Below, piece after piece: positions 33,772-43,029 of a DNA stretch of 64,000 bases; position 1 is the first letter of the stretch; each line of letters starts with the position of its first letter. This DNA is from Motiliproteus sediminis (lineage in GTDB: Bacteria > Pseudomonadota > Gammaproteobacteria > Pseudomonadales > Balneatricaceae). Made by a program: the position numbers and the translations under genes. Location of the stretch: the NCBI RefSeq assembly GCF_017912535.1, contig NZ_JAERQK010000003.1, forward strand, positions 186,001 through 250,000. Direction: 5' to 3'. The notes under the pieces are model-generated. The model had not been told where the DNA came from. It did not search any database and saw only the letters and a list, made by a program, of their open reading frames with translations.

Positions 33772-36700
33772 ATGAACGGCCTGATCACCTGGTTTGCCCG
33801 CAATCCCGTAGCGGCCAATCTGCTGATGCTGGCGGTGCTGCTGGCGGGGCTCCATTCCATCGCCAGCCGGCTCCCGCTGGAGGTGTTTCCGGATATCGAA
33901 CTGGACCTGATCAACGTCAGGGTCAGCTATCCCGGTGCGACCCCCTCTGAAGTGGAAGAGGCGCTGGCGATCCGGATTGAGGAGTCGGTGCAGGATCTGG
34001 AAGGGATCGACCGTCTGTTCTCACGCTCCACCGAAGGCTCAGTGCTGGTGAGCGTTGAAGTGGCCAAAGGTACCGAACCACGCGATCTGATGAATGATAT
34101 CAAGAGTCGGGTGGATGCCATCAACACCTTTCCGGTCGATGCGGAACGTCCGGTGGTCAGCCTGCAGCAGCGGGTTCGCGAAGTGATCAGTGTGGTGGTT
34201 TATGGCGAGCGGGATGCCATCGAGCTGCGTCGCCTGGCCGAGCAGGTGCGCGACGACCTGCTGAATCTGCCTAACGTTACCCAGGTCGAGCTGGACAGCG
34301 CTCCCAGCTATGAGCTGGCGATCGAAGTATCCGACTACACCCTCAAGGAGTACGGGTTGACGTTGGCTGAGGTGGCAACCGCGGTGCGCGATGGCTCGGT
34401 GGACCTGTCGGCCGGCAATATCCGTACCGGCGGTGCTGATATCCTGGTGCGCACCCGTGGCCAGGCCTATAACGCGGCCCAGTTCAGCCGCATACCGGTG
34501 CTGACCCGGGCTGACGGCACCCGGGTTACCGTGGGTGATATCGCCCGGATCAGCGACGGCTTTGAAGAGGATCCGGTGAAAACCCGCTTTGACGGCCAGC
34601 CTGCGGTTTCCATCGATGTCTATCGGGTGGGTGATCAGAACTCCATCACCCTGGCGCGTCAGGTGCGTGATTATATCGGCGCCAAAGCGCCGCAGTTACC
34701 GCAAGGGGTGGCGCTCGATTACTGGCGCGATCGCTCCAAGATCGTCAATGCGCGGCTGCAGACCCTGACCAAAAATGCTATTCAGGGCGGCATTCTGGTG
34801 ATGCTGTTGCTGGCGCTGTTCCTGCGCCCCAAGGTCGCGTTCTGGGTCTGTGTGGGGTTGCCGGTGGCCTTTGCTGGCGGCTTTGCGCTGATGCCGGAGA
34901 TGGGGGTCACCCTTAATATTGTCAGTTTGTTCGCCTTTATTCTGGTGCTGGGGATCGTGGTGGACGACGCCATCGTCACCGGGGAAAACATCTATACCCA
35001 CTACACCCGCCATGGTGACAGCGCCCGCGCGGCGATAGAAGGCACCCATGAGATCGCGGTGCCGGTAACCTTCGGGGTACTGACCACGGTGGTGGCCTTT
35101 GTGCCGCTGATGATGATCGACGGGGTGCGCGGTGCCATCTTCGAACAGATCCCGCTGGTGATCATTCCGGTGCTGCTGTTTTCGCTGGTGGAGTCGAAAC
35201 TGGTGCTGCCGGCGCATCTGCGGCACCTTCGGCCACCCAACGAGCATTCACGCATCAGCCGGGTGCAACGTGCTATCGCCGGCGGGCTAGAACGGTTTGT
35301 GCAGCGCTACTACAGTCCGGTACTTGAGCGGGTGCTGCGGCATCGTTATCTGGCGCTGGCGACCATCATCGGTATCAGCAGCATTGTGTTTGCCACGGTG
35401 GCGGCGGGCTGGACCAAGTTCCTGTTTTTTCCCCGGGTACAGAGTGAAGTGGCCCGCGCCACGCTGGTGATGCCGGCGGGGACTCCCTTTGCGGTCACCG
35501 ATCGGCACATAGAGCGGATCACCGCCGCCGCGCAAAAACTGCAGGACACATACATCGAGCCGGAAACCGGCGCCAGCATCATCACCCATATACTGTCGGC
35601 TTCCGCCAATAACGGCGCCAACCGGGGGCGGGTGATGTTTGAGATTGTGGCGCCGGAGCACCGTACCCTGGAGATCACCAGTTCGGAGCTGGTGCGCGAG
35701 TGGCGCAAACAGATCGGAGAGATCCCCGGTGCCGAGTCGATCAACTACCGGGCCGAAATCGGTCGTGGTGGTGACCCGGTGGATATTCAGTTGACCGGTA
35801 ACGATCTGGACCAGCTCCGCCTGCTGGCGGAAGAGCTGCGCCTGCGGTTGTCGACCTATCCCCACCTGTTCGATATCGCCGACTCGCTCTCCAACGGCAA
35901 GCAGGAACTGCAGATCGATCTGAAGCCGGAAGCCGAAGTGCTCGGTGTGACCCTGTCGCAGTTGGCCCGGCAGGTGCGGCAGGCATTCTTCGGTTTCGAG
36001 GTGCAACGCATTTTGCGCGCCCGTGACGAGGTCAAGGTGCTGGTGCGCTACCCCATTGATGAGCGCCAGTCGCTGCAGACCCTGGAGCGGATGCAGATCA
36101 GGACCGCGGACGGTACCGAAGTGCCCTTCAGCGAGGTGGCACGGCTGACGCCAGAGCGCAGCCCGGCCTCGATCAACCGTATCGACCGACGTCGCACGGT
36201 TAACGTCACCGCCGACGCCAACAAGGAGGAGGCGGATCTGGAAGCGATCAAGCGTGATGTTGAGGCGTATCTGGAGGAGCGCTTGCCGGCGTTCCCCGAG
36301 GTTCGCTACAGCCTTGAGGGTGAGGCCAAAGAGCAGCGTGATTCGTTCCGGGGGCTGTTCTTCGGTCTGATCGGCGTACTGTTCGTGATCTTTGCGCTGC
36401 TGGCGATCCCGTTCAAATCCTACCTGCAGCCGCTGATCGTGATGTCGGTCATACCCTTCGGGGTGGTCGGTGCCATCGGCGGTCACTGGTTGATGGGGAT
36501 GCCACTGACCATGATGAGCCTGATGGGGATGCTGGCGCTGCTGGGGGTGGTGGTCAATGATTCGCTGGTGCTGGTGGATTTTATCAACCGGCGCAAGCTT
36601 GAGGGGGTCGCGCTGGCCGAAGCGGTGCGTCAGGCGGGAGCCGCGCGTTTCCGCCCGGTGCTGCTCACCTCGTTAACCACCTTTATCGGACTGATGCCGC

Positions 36701-36879
36701 TGATCTTCGAGAAAAGCACCCAGGCGCAGTTCCTGATCCCGATGGCGGTGTCGCTGGGCTTCGGTATTCTGTTCGCAACCCTGATCACCCTGCTGATTAT
36801 TCCGGTCAACTATCTGGTGCTCGAGGATATAAAACGGCTATTGCGCGGGCCTCGACCGCTGGAGCCGGAAACCGTTTAG
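33772..36879 (+). CDS. RND efflux transporter permease (AcrB/HAE1-like)
   Basis: A 1035-residue inner-membrane pump with 12 predicted helices. TM4 carries the proton-relay pair in GIVVDDAIVTGEN, and two large periplasmic loops are present. Length and conserved HAE elements (YPGATPSEVEEALAIRIEE; LMGMLALLGVVVNDSLVLVD) match multidrug or lipid exporters. It exports hydrophobic compounds using proton motive force. Substrate cannot be assigned and no regulator gene is adjacent. Its stop overlaps the convergent diguanylate cyclase stop. Confidence 0.94.
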   Translation: MNGLITWFARNPVAANLLMLAVLLAGLHSIASRLPLEVFPDIELDLINVRVSYPGATPSEVEEALAIRIEESVQDLEGIDRLFSRSTEGSVLVSVEVAKGTEPRDLMNDIKSRVDAINTFPVDAERPVVSLQQRVREVISVVVYGERDAIELRRLAEQVRDDLLNLPNVTQVELDSAPSYELAIEVSDYTLKEYGLTLAEVATAVRDGSVDLSAGNIRTGGADILVRTRGQAYNAAQFSRIPVLTRADGTRVTVGDIARISDGFEEDPVKTRFDGQPAVSIDVYRVGDQNSITLARQVRDYIGAKAPQLPQGVALDYWRDRSKIVNARLQTLTKNAIQGGILVMLLLALFLRPKVAFWVCVGLPVAFAGGFALMPEMGVTLNIVSLFAFILVLGIVVDDAIVTGENIYTHYTRHGDSARAAIEGTHEIAVPVTFGVLTTVVAFVPLMMIDGVRGAIFEQIPLVIIPVLLFSLVESKLVLPAHLRHLRPPNEHSRISRVQRAIAGGLERFVQRYYSPVLERVLRHRYLALATIIGISSIVFATVAAGWTKFLFFPRVQSEVARATLVMPAGTPFAVTDRHIERITAAAQKLQDTYIEPETGASIITHILSASANNGANRGRVMFEIVAPEHRTLEITSSELVREWRKQIGEIPGAESINYRAEIGRGGDPVDIQLTGNDLDQLRLLAEELRLRLSTYPHLFDIADSLSNGKQELQIDLKPEAEVLGVTLSQLARQVRQAFFGFEVQRILRARDEVKVLVRYPIDERQSLQTLERMQIRTADGTEVPFSEVARLTPERSPASINRIDRRRTVNVTADANKEEADLEAIKRDVEAYLEERLPAFPEVRYSLEGEAKEQRDSFRGLFFGLIGVLFVIFALLAIPFKSYLQPLIVMSVIPFGVVGAIGGHWLMGMPLTMMSLMGMLALLGVVVNDSLVLVDFINRRKLEGVALAEAVRQAGAARFRPVLLTSLTTFIGLMPLIFEKSTQAQFLIPMAVSLGFGILFATLITLLIIPVNYLVLEDIKRLLRGPRPLEPETV

Positions 36880-38696
36880 TGCGGCTCCGGCTCCTCGCTG
36901 GCGTCGAGATCGCTTTCAGCCTGGTACACCCGGTACTGGTCACGCCCGGCGTTTTTGGCCCGGTACAGCGCCATATCCGCCTGACGGATAACCTGACCCG
37001 CGCTCTGATGCTGCTGACCAACCAGACTGACGCCGATGCTGGCGCTGACGTCACAGTCGTGGCCATCGATAACCAACGGTTGCCGTAGCGCCTCAATGAT
37101 CTTCTCCGTGGCTGCATAGACGCCCTGCGCGCAATCTACTTCGGTCAGCAGTACGGTAAATTCGTCACCGCCGAGGCGGGCGCACAGGTCGCTCTTGCGG
37201 GTCATCTTCAGCAGCCGGTTGGCCACCTCAACCAGCAGGCTGTCGCCCACCTCGTGGCCGAAGCTGTCATTGACAGCTTTAAACCGGTCCAGATCGATAA
37301 ACAGCACCGCCGAGCAGCGCTGGTGACGTTCGCTGTAGCGCACCACCTGTTCCAGTCGGTCGACAAAGTAGCGCCGGTTGGCAAGCCCGGTGAGGGAGTC
37401 ATGGTAGGCCAGTTTTTCGATCAGCAGCTGGTTCTCTTTGGCGTCGGTAATATCGTCGCTGACGGAGATGTAGTGGGTAATGGAGCCCTGTTCGTCGCGG
37501 ATCGGTGCGATGTGCATCAGCGACCAGTAGTGGCTACCGTTTTTGCGCTGGTTGCGGCGCTCTCCGCGCCAGACGTTGCCGCTCTTCAAGGTCTGCCAGA
37601 GCTCGCTGTTCTCCTGGGGGGAGGTAAAGACCGATTTGATGATGCTGGGGTAGCGACCACGGGCCTCGTCGGAGGAAAACCCGGTGACTTCTTGAAAGCG
37701 GGGGTTGGTGTATTCGATCACCCCCTCGCTGTTAGCGATGACGATGGCATTGCCACTCTGCTCTACGGCGCTACGAAACAGCCCCAGTTGGGTTCTTTCA
37801 TGGCGCAGTTGCCGGTTGGTGTGCTGCAGCTGGTCGGTCTTGACGGCCACTTGGTGTTCCAATAATCGTGGCCGGGCGAGCAGATGAAAAACCCAGTGGC
37901 CGATAATCAGGCTGAGTAGCAGCGCCAGCGCCAAGGCCAGGGCGTTGGCGGCCCGGAACTTGGGCGGTTTGAAGTAGGCGACGTCCAGATACCAGGTGGA
38001 GTTGGGCAGGGTAATGGTGGCCTGAGTGAGAATCTCCGCCGTCAGTGAACGGTCACCGGCTATCACCTGCGGCTCGCCGCTGTCGGGATGGTTGCGCCAC
38101 AACTTGTAGCCGTAGCCCGCGGCGGCAAGCTGGTCCAGTTCGCTCATCGCCATCACCTGATCCATCCGAATCAGCGCTGAGGCAAATCCCCAGAACTGCT
38201 GCTCAATCTCCACCGGCTGACGACCGATGATCGCTACACCGCCCTGAACCAGCTCAAAGGGGCCGGCCAGGGTTAGCTTGTGGGTTTCGATCGCCTTGCG
38301 GGCTTCGGCACGGCGTTTGTCGTCTTGCAACAGGTCATGGCCGATCGCCTTTTCGTTGCCGGCCAGAGGGTAGATTTTGGCGATGACGCCATCAGGTGCG
38401 AGTTGCAGGTTGGTGATCCCCTGCAGGTTGTGCAGAATGCTGTCGGCGATCGCCTCGAAATTATCACTGCGCCCGCCGGTCACTTCGATGTAGGTTCCCA
38501 GTACCTTGGCGCCCGCCAACGAGCGCTCGACGTTGCGTTCCAGGTTCTTGGCGGAATCCAGCGCGATCAGGCGGGTATGGCGTTCGGCTTCGTGGAGCCA
38601 GTAGTTGAAGCCCAACTGGATGGCCGTCAGCAGCAAGATCAGAAAGCCGCTGGCGGCAAGGGCGGCGAGGATCCTTTCGCGCGTGGTGTTGACCAT
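36876..38696 (-). CDS. CHASE-PAS diguanylate cyclase
   Basis: A 606-residue membrane sensor. TM1 (ILAALAASGFLILLLTAIQL), a periplasmic CHASE-like domain to ~residue 240, and TM2 (ALALALALLLSLIIGHWVFH) come first. A PAS domain (VEQSGNAIVIANSEGVIEYT), a PAC-like segment and a C-terminal GGDEF domain follow. The active site RLGGDEF is intact and an RKSD I-site lies five residues upstream. It makes c-di-GMP in response to an external cue and is subject to product inhibition. Confidence 0.93.
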   Translation of the reverse strand: MVNTTRERILAALAASGFLILLLTAIQLGFNYWLHEAERHTRLIALDSAKNLERNVERSLAGAKVLGTYIEVTGGRSDNFEAIADSILHNLQGITNLQLAPDGVIAKIYPLAGNEKAIGHDLLQDDKRRAEARKAIETHKLTLAGPFELVQGGVAIIGRQPVEIEQQFWGFASALIRMDQVMAMSELDQLAAAGYGYKLWRNHPDSGEPQVIAGDRSLTAEILTQATITLPNSTWYLDVAYFKPPKFRAANALALALALLLSLIIGHWVFHLLARPRLLEHQVAVKTDQLQHTNRQLRHERTQLGLFRSAVEQSGNAIVIANSEGVIEYTNPRFQEVTGFSSDEARGRYPSIIKSVFTSPQENSELWQTLKSGNVWRGERRNQRKNGSHYWSLMHIAPIRDEQGSITHYISVSDDITDAKENQLLIEKLAYHDSLTGLANRRYFVDRLEQVVRYSERHQRCSAVLFIDLDRFKAVNDSFGHEVGDSLLVEVANRLLKMTRKSDLCARLGGDEFTVLLTEVDCAQGVYAATEKIIEALRQPLVIDGHDCDVSASIGVSLVGQQHQSAGQVIRQADMALYRAKNAGRDQYRVYQAESDLDASEEPEPH

Positions 38697-38862
38697 ATCT
38701 CTCTATGCGTCTATCCAAATGGGTGCTGAACGCTAGCTTAGTGGAAAACCACCCGCTGAGGGTAATTTATTAACCCGGCGGGCTATGGATGCGACAGGGG
38801 TGCGCCATCGTCGGGCGCACGCCAAAGTCGGTACCGGCTGATGCGGGGTTGCCGTTTGGCTG

Positions 38863-39468
38863 TCACCAGTCGATCCCGGGCTGGGCTTTGATCCCGCTGG
38901 CAAAGGCGTGGCGCTGGTTGCGCACCTCGGTAATGGTATCGGCTACCGCTTCGAGGGCATCGGGACAGGGGCGACCGGTAATGACAACGTGCTGATGTGC
39001 CGGGCGCCGGGAGAGCGCGGTGAGCAGCTTTTCCAGCGGCAGGTAGTCGTATTGGAACAGGTAGGTGATTTCGTCCAGTACCACCAGTGATAGATGCTCG
39101 TCGGCGAGCATCCGCTCCGCCTTTGACCAGCTCTGTTCAGACGCTGCAATGTCGGCACGGCGATCCTGAGTGTCCCAGGTAAATCCGGTGCCCATCACCT
39201 CAAATCGCACCGCCGGATGGTTGGCAAACAGCTTCTCTTCACCGGTCTGCCACTTACCCTTGATGAACTGCACGATACCCACCTGCATGTCGTGCCCGAG
39301 GGCTCGTGCCACCATGCCAAAAGCGGAACTGCTTTTGCCTTTGCCGGTACCTTTGAGGATCACCAGAATTCCGCGCTCTTCAGTGGCTCGTTGGATCTTG
39401 GCGTCGATGATCGCCTTCTTGCGCTGCATGCGGGCGTGGTGGCGCTGGTCGCGTTGCTCGTCAGTCAT
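38863..39468 (-). CDS. cobO: Cob(I)yrinic acid a,c-diamide adenosyltransferase
   Basis: About 201 residues. The P-loop LKGTGKGKSSSAFG and FIKGKWQTGEEKLF, EVMGTGFTWDTQDR and VLDEITYLFQYDYL are CobO/BtuR hallmarks. It adenosylates the corrin cobalt. It is the last gene of the cbiB-cobC-cobO operon, its ATG lying within the end of cobC. Two adjacent ATGs (39471, 39468) are possible; the second has better spacing from GAGAC. Confidence 0.95.
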   Translation of the reverse strand: MTDEQRDQRHHARMQRKKAIIDAKIQRATEERGILVILKGTGKGKSSSAFGMVARALGHDMQVGIVQFIKGKWQTGEEKLFANHPAVRFEVMGTGFTWDTQDRRADIAASEQSWSKAERMLADEHLSLVVLDEITYLFQYDYLPLEKLLTALSRRPAHQHVVITGRPCPDALEAVADTITEVRNQRHAFASGIKAQPGIDW

Positions 39469-40480
39469 CATTCGGTCTCGTTGTCGCAGAGGTGGGTTGA
39501 GTGCCGGCCAGTTGGTCAACAACCTGCGTTAGCCGTTGCCACTGAGCCTCATCTGCGGGGAGCCCCAGCCGCAACAGGCGGGCGTCGTTGAATAATCGGG
39601 TCAGCACCCCGTGATCGGCGAACTGCTGGTGCAGTTGTGTCGCCCGCTCATGGTAGAGGGTTTGGAACAGGGCGCAACCGGCGGTTTTTTGTGGGTTTAG
39701 CCGCTGCAGCAATTGTGTCAGCCGGCGGCTCTCCTGAACCAGTATTCGGCGGGTGTCGTTCTGCCAATGGCGGTCCTGCAGAGCGTGGATGCACACCCAG
39801 CGGGCCGGATGGCTCATGGCCCAAGGTCCGAGGTGCTGCTCCAGGCGTGCGCACAGCGGTTGCTCTGCCAGTAGAAAACCGGCGCGCAGGCCGGCCAGAC
39901 CGAAGAACTTGCCCACCGAACGCAGCAGCAGTAATCCCGGACGGTCGCTGTATGCCGCCAGACTCTGCTCCGGTGCGGCGTCAGCGAACGCCTCATCCAC
40001 CACCAACCAGCCGCCGCCGGAGGCTAACTGCCGGTGCAGTGTCAGTAACCGACTTGCTGCTGTGTGCGCGCCGCTGGGGTTATTGGGGTTAATCACCACC
40101 ACAACGTCATAGCCGCTGGCATCGTCGGGTAGTTGGTCATAGAGGCTGACACGATGCCCCGCGCGGTGCCAGGCGTTGAGGTGTTCCTGATAGCCGATAC
40201 GCGGCAGCGCAACCTGTCCACAAGGGCGTAGCTGCGGTAGTGCTTGGATAGCTGCCTGACTGCCGGCGAGGGGCAGCAGGGATCGGCAGCCATAATACTC
40301 GCGGGCCACCTGCGTGAGGTCGTCATCTGGCTCCGGAAGGCGGTTCCAGACCGCTGATGGAATCGCTGCAACCGGCCAGCCGTGGGGATTGATGCCGGTG
40401 GAGAGGTCCAGCCACTGCTCCAGCGGACGCTGGTATTTGCGGGCTGCGGCGTGCAGGCGTCCGCCATGTTCCAGCATCAT
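39461..40480 (-). CDS. cobC: L-threonine-O-3-phosphate decarboxylase (cobalamin aminopropanol arm)
   Basis: About 339 residues of the PLP aminotransferase I fold. LDLSTGINPHGWP, VVINPNNPSGAHTAAS (the NPNNPSG signature) and RSVGKFFGLAGLRAGF with the Schiff-base Lys are visible. It makes aminopropanol phosphate for the corrin side chain (named CobD in Salmonella, CobC in Pseudomonas). The ATG overlaps the cbiB stop; GGAG lies 6 bp upstream. Confidence 0.93.
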   Translation of the reverse strand: MMLEHGGRLHAAARKYQRPLEQWLDLSTGINPHGWPVAAIPSAVWNRLPEPDDDLTQVAREYYGCRSLLPLAGSQAAIQALPQLRPCGQVALPRIGYQEHLNAWHRAGHRVSLYDQLPDDASGYDVVVVINPNNPSGAHTAASRLLTLHRQLASGGGWLVVDEAFADAAPEQSLAAYSDRPGLLLLRSVGKFFGLAGLRAGFLLAEQPLCARLEQHLGPWAMSHPARWVCIHALQDRHWQNDTRRILVQESRRLTQLLQRLNPQKTAGCALFQTLYHERATQLHQQFADHGVLTRLFNDARLLRLGLPADEAQWQRLTQVVDQLAGTQPTSATTRPNDD

Positions 40481-41406
40481 GAGCTGCTCCCCACGGCCAG
40501 TGCCAGCGCCAAAACGACCAGCAGCCATAGCAGTAGCGTCCGGTCGATCAGATTCAGCGCTCGCTGAATGTCGATATGGCTAACGGTCGCGCCGAAGCCG
40601 AAACGCGGGCGCCGGCGCAGCCGGCCTTGATACAGGTTGTCGCCGCCGACCCGAACCTCCAGCGCGCCGGCGCCGGCTGCCATCACTGGTCCCGCATTAG
40701 GGCTGTCATGGGCTTCTGCCTGGGTGCGCCACGCATGCAGGGCCACCGCTGTTGCGCCGCAGGCGGCGTAGCCCAGTGCGGTGACCCGCGCGGGGATCCA
40801 ACCCAGCAGGTCATCGAGTCTGGCCGCTGCCCAGCCAAACTCACGGTAGCGCTCATTACGATACCCCCACATGGCGTCCAGCGTGTTGGCCAGCCGGTGG
40901 AGCAGGGCGCCGGGCAAGCCGGCCAGCAGAAACCAGAACAGGGTCGCGAACAGGGCGTCATGGCCGTTTTCCAGCGCCGATTCGACCGCCGCAGCGGCGA
41001 TCCCGGTTTGATCGAGGGAATCGGTATCGCGGCTGACGATCCGGCCGAGGTGGCTGCGTGCCCGCTCGAGATCGCCCTCTGCCAGTGGCGTGGCGACGGC
41101 CAGCAGGTGCTGGCGCAAGCTGTGGCGACCCAGACAGAGATAAAGACCGATCAGTTCAAACAGCCAGCCCCCCGGTAACCAAGTGATCAGGCAGGCCAGG
41201 ATGGATAGTGGGGCGATGGCGATCACCAGTGCGGCGACACCCTTGGCACGCATTTGCACTGGTGTTGTCGGGCGGCTGCCGTACAATGCCTGCTCCAAAG
41301 CCGCAGCCAGCCGGCCAAATCCCACCAGTGGGTGCCAGCGGCGTGGCTCGCCCAGCAACGCGTCTAACATCAGGGCAAAGACTAGGATGAGCAGGCTGAA
41401 CAGCAT
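40477..41406 (-). CDS. cbiB: Adenosylcobinamide-phosphate synthase
   Basis: A 309-residue membrane protein starting LLILVFALMLDALLGEPRRW and HPLVGFGRLAAALEQAL, the CbiB N-terminus. NTLDAMWGYRNERYREFGWA and RVTALGYAACGATA follow. It joins the aminopropanol moiety to adenosylcobyric acid. First gene of the minus-strand operon; its stop overlaps the cobC ATG. It is divergent from cobQ across 88 bp. It is called CobD in Pseudomonas nomenclature. Confidence 0.94.
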   Translation of the reverse strand: MLFSLLILVFALMLDALLGEPRRWHPLVGFGRLAAALEQALYGSRPTTPVQMRAKGVAALVIAIAPLSILACLITWLPGGWLFELIGLYLCLGRHSLRQHLLAVATPLAEGDLERARSHLGRIVSRDTDSLDQTGIAAAAVESALENGHDALFATLFWFLLAGLPGALLHRLANTLDAMWGYRNERYREFGWAAARLDDLLGWIPARVTALGYAACGATAVALHAWRTQAEAHDSPNAGPVMAAGAGALEVRVGGDNLYQGRLRRRPRFGFGATVSHIDIQRALNLIDRTLLLWLLVVLALALAVGSSS

Positions 41407-41494
41407 GGCGGATCCGGCAGGGTAGCAAGGCGAGAAAGCGAAAGACCGGCGTCATCTTAATGCGCCATTGATGAAAGGCAAGCAGGTAGCAACC

Positions 41495-42964
41495 ATGCAA
41501 CGACAGACGCTGATGATTCAGGGCACCACTTCCGATGCGGGTAAGAGTGCGCTGGTAACCGGATTGTGTCGGTTGTTCTATCGCCGCGGTATTCGGGTGG
41601 CGCCGTTCAAACCGCAGAATATGGCGCTTAACAGCGCGGTCACCGTTGACGGCGGTGAAATCGGTCGCGCGCAAGCGGTACAGGCACGCGCCTGTGGGCT
41701 GGAACCCCATACCGACATGAATCCGGTGCTGCTTAAGCCTAATACCGATACCGGCGCCCAGGTCATCGTCCATGGCCACCCCATCGGCGAGATGGAAGCC
41801 GGTCCCTATCATGATTACAAAACGCGGGCGCTGGCGGCGGTTCTGCAGTCCCATCGGCGTTTGTGTGAACAGTATGAGCTGGTAGTCGTCGAGGGGGCGG
41901 GGAGTCCGGCGGAGATCAATCTGCGCGACCGCGACATCGCCAATATGGGCTTCGCTGAAGCGGTCGACTGCCCGGTCATCCTGATCGCCGATATCGACCG
42001 CGGCGGGGTGTTTGCCCATCTGGTGGGGACCCTGGAGCTGCTCAGTGACAGCGAACGCCAGCGCACCGAAGCACTGATTATCAACAAGTTTCGCGGTGAT
42101 ATCGCCCTGCTGGAGCCGGGCAACCGCTGGCTGGAACAGCGTACCGGCAAACCGCTGCTGGGCACGGTTCCTTACCTGCAGGGGCTCTATCTGGAAGCAG
42201 AAGACGCCATCGCCGCGCAGAACCTCAATGCCGAGGGGCCGTTGTTGAAAGTGGCAGTGCCGGTGCTGCCGCGGATCTCGAATCATACCGACTTTGATGC
42301 GTTGCGGATGCACCCGCAGGTAGAGCTGATTTTTGTTGGCCCGGGGCAGAGGATTCCGGCTGCTGACCTCATTATTTTGCCCGGTTCCAAGAGCGTCGCC
42401 AGTGACCTGCAACAGCTGCGTGCCAACGGTTGGGAGAACGCTATTGCGCGTCACCTGCGTTATGGCGGCAAGCTGCTGGGTATCTGCGGCGGCTTTCAGA
42501 TGCTAGGGCAGACGCTGTCCGACCCGCAGGGAATTGAGGGTCGCGTCGGCGACACCCCGGGCCTGGGGCTGCTGGATTTCTCCACCCGGCTGCAACCGCA
42601 GAAACAGCTGCACCGGGTCGAGGGCCGGTTGCAGCCCTGGGGGGCGATGGTGACCGGCTACGAGATTCACGCCGGTATCAGCTGCGGCAAGGCGCTGGAG
42701 CAGCCGCTGGTAACGCTTGCCGGACGATGCGATGGTGCGCGTTCCAATGATGGCCAGATCCTTGGCACTTATCTGCACGGACTATTCGACCATCCGCAAG
42801 CACTGGCGGCGCTGCTCAGCTGGGCCGGGTTGGAGCGCCCCCGGCATCAGGACCTCAGCGCGCTGCAGGAGGAGGGTATCGACCGCCTGGCGGACGCGCT
42901 CGAAGCCAGTCTTGATCTTGAGCAATTGCTGTCGATGATCACGCCAAAGTCACTGCTGGATTGA
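41495..42964 (+). CDS. cobQ: Cobyric acid synthase
   Basis: About 489 residues. The N-terminal dethiobiotin-synthetase-like ATP domain has [17 protein letters not shown] and [12 protein letters not shown]; the C-terminal glutamine amidotransferase domain has the nucleophile Cys in [12 protein letters not shown] and the His in [13 protein letters not shown]. It amidates adenosylcobyrinic acid diamide at four positions. The ATG at 41495 is preferred over an in-frame start at 41468. It is called CbiP in enteric bacteria. Confidence 0.96.
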   Translation: MQRQTLMIQGTTSDAGKSALVTGLCRLFYRRGIRVAPFKPQNMALNSAVTVDGGEIGRAQAVQARACGLEPHTDMNPVLLKPNTDTGAQVIVHGHPIGEMEAGPYHDYKTRALAAVLQSHRRLCEQYELVVVEGAGSPAEINLRDRDIANMGFAEAVDCPVILIADIDRGGVFAHLVGTLELLSDSERQRTEALIINKFRGDIALLEPGNRWLEQRTGKPLLGTVPYLQGLYLEAEDAIAAQNLNAEGPLLKVAVPVLPRISNHTDFDALRMHPQVELIFVGPGQRIPAADLIILPGSKSVASDLQQLRANGWENAIARHLRYGGKLLGICGGFQMLGQTLSDPQGIEGRVGDTPGLGLLDFSTRLQPQKQLHRVEGRLQPWGAMVTGYEIHAGISCGKALEQPLVTLAGRCDGARSNDGQILGTYLHGLFDHPQALAALLSWAGLERPRHQDLSALQEEGIDRLADALEASLDLEQLLSMITPKSLLD

Positions 42965-43029
42965 ATCGGGGTTAATAACACCAGGCACGGTGTGGACTAA
43001 ACTTCCGGCAGGTTCCGGGAGGTTTCTAC

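Noticed and set aside
38800..38820. GTGCGCC/GGGCGCAC hairpin past the cobO stop as a terminator
   Set aside because: No T-run on the cobO side, so Rho-independent termination is not supported.
41156..42454. A 432-codon open frame opposite cobQ
   Set aside because: Antisense shadow of a well-supported cobQ; composition implausible.
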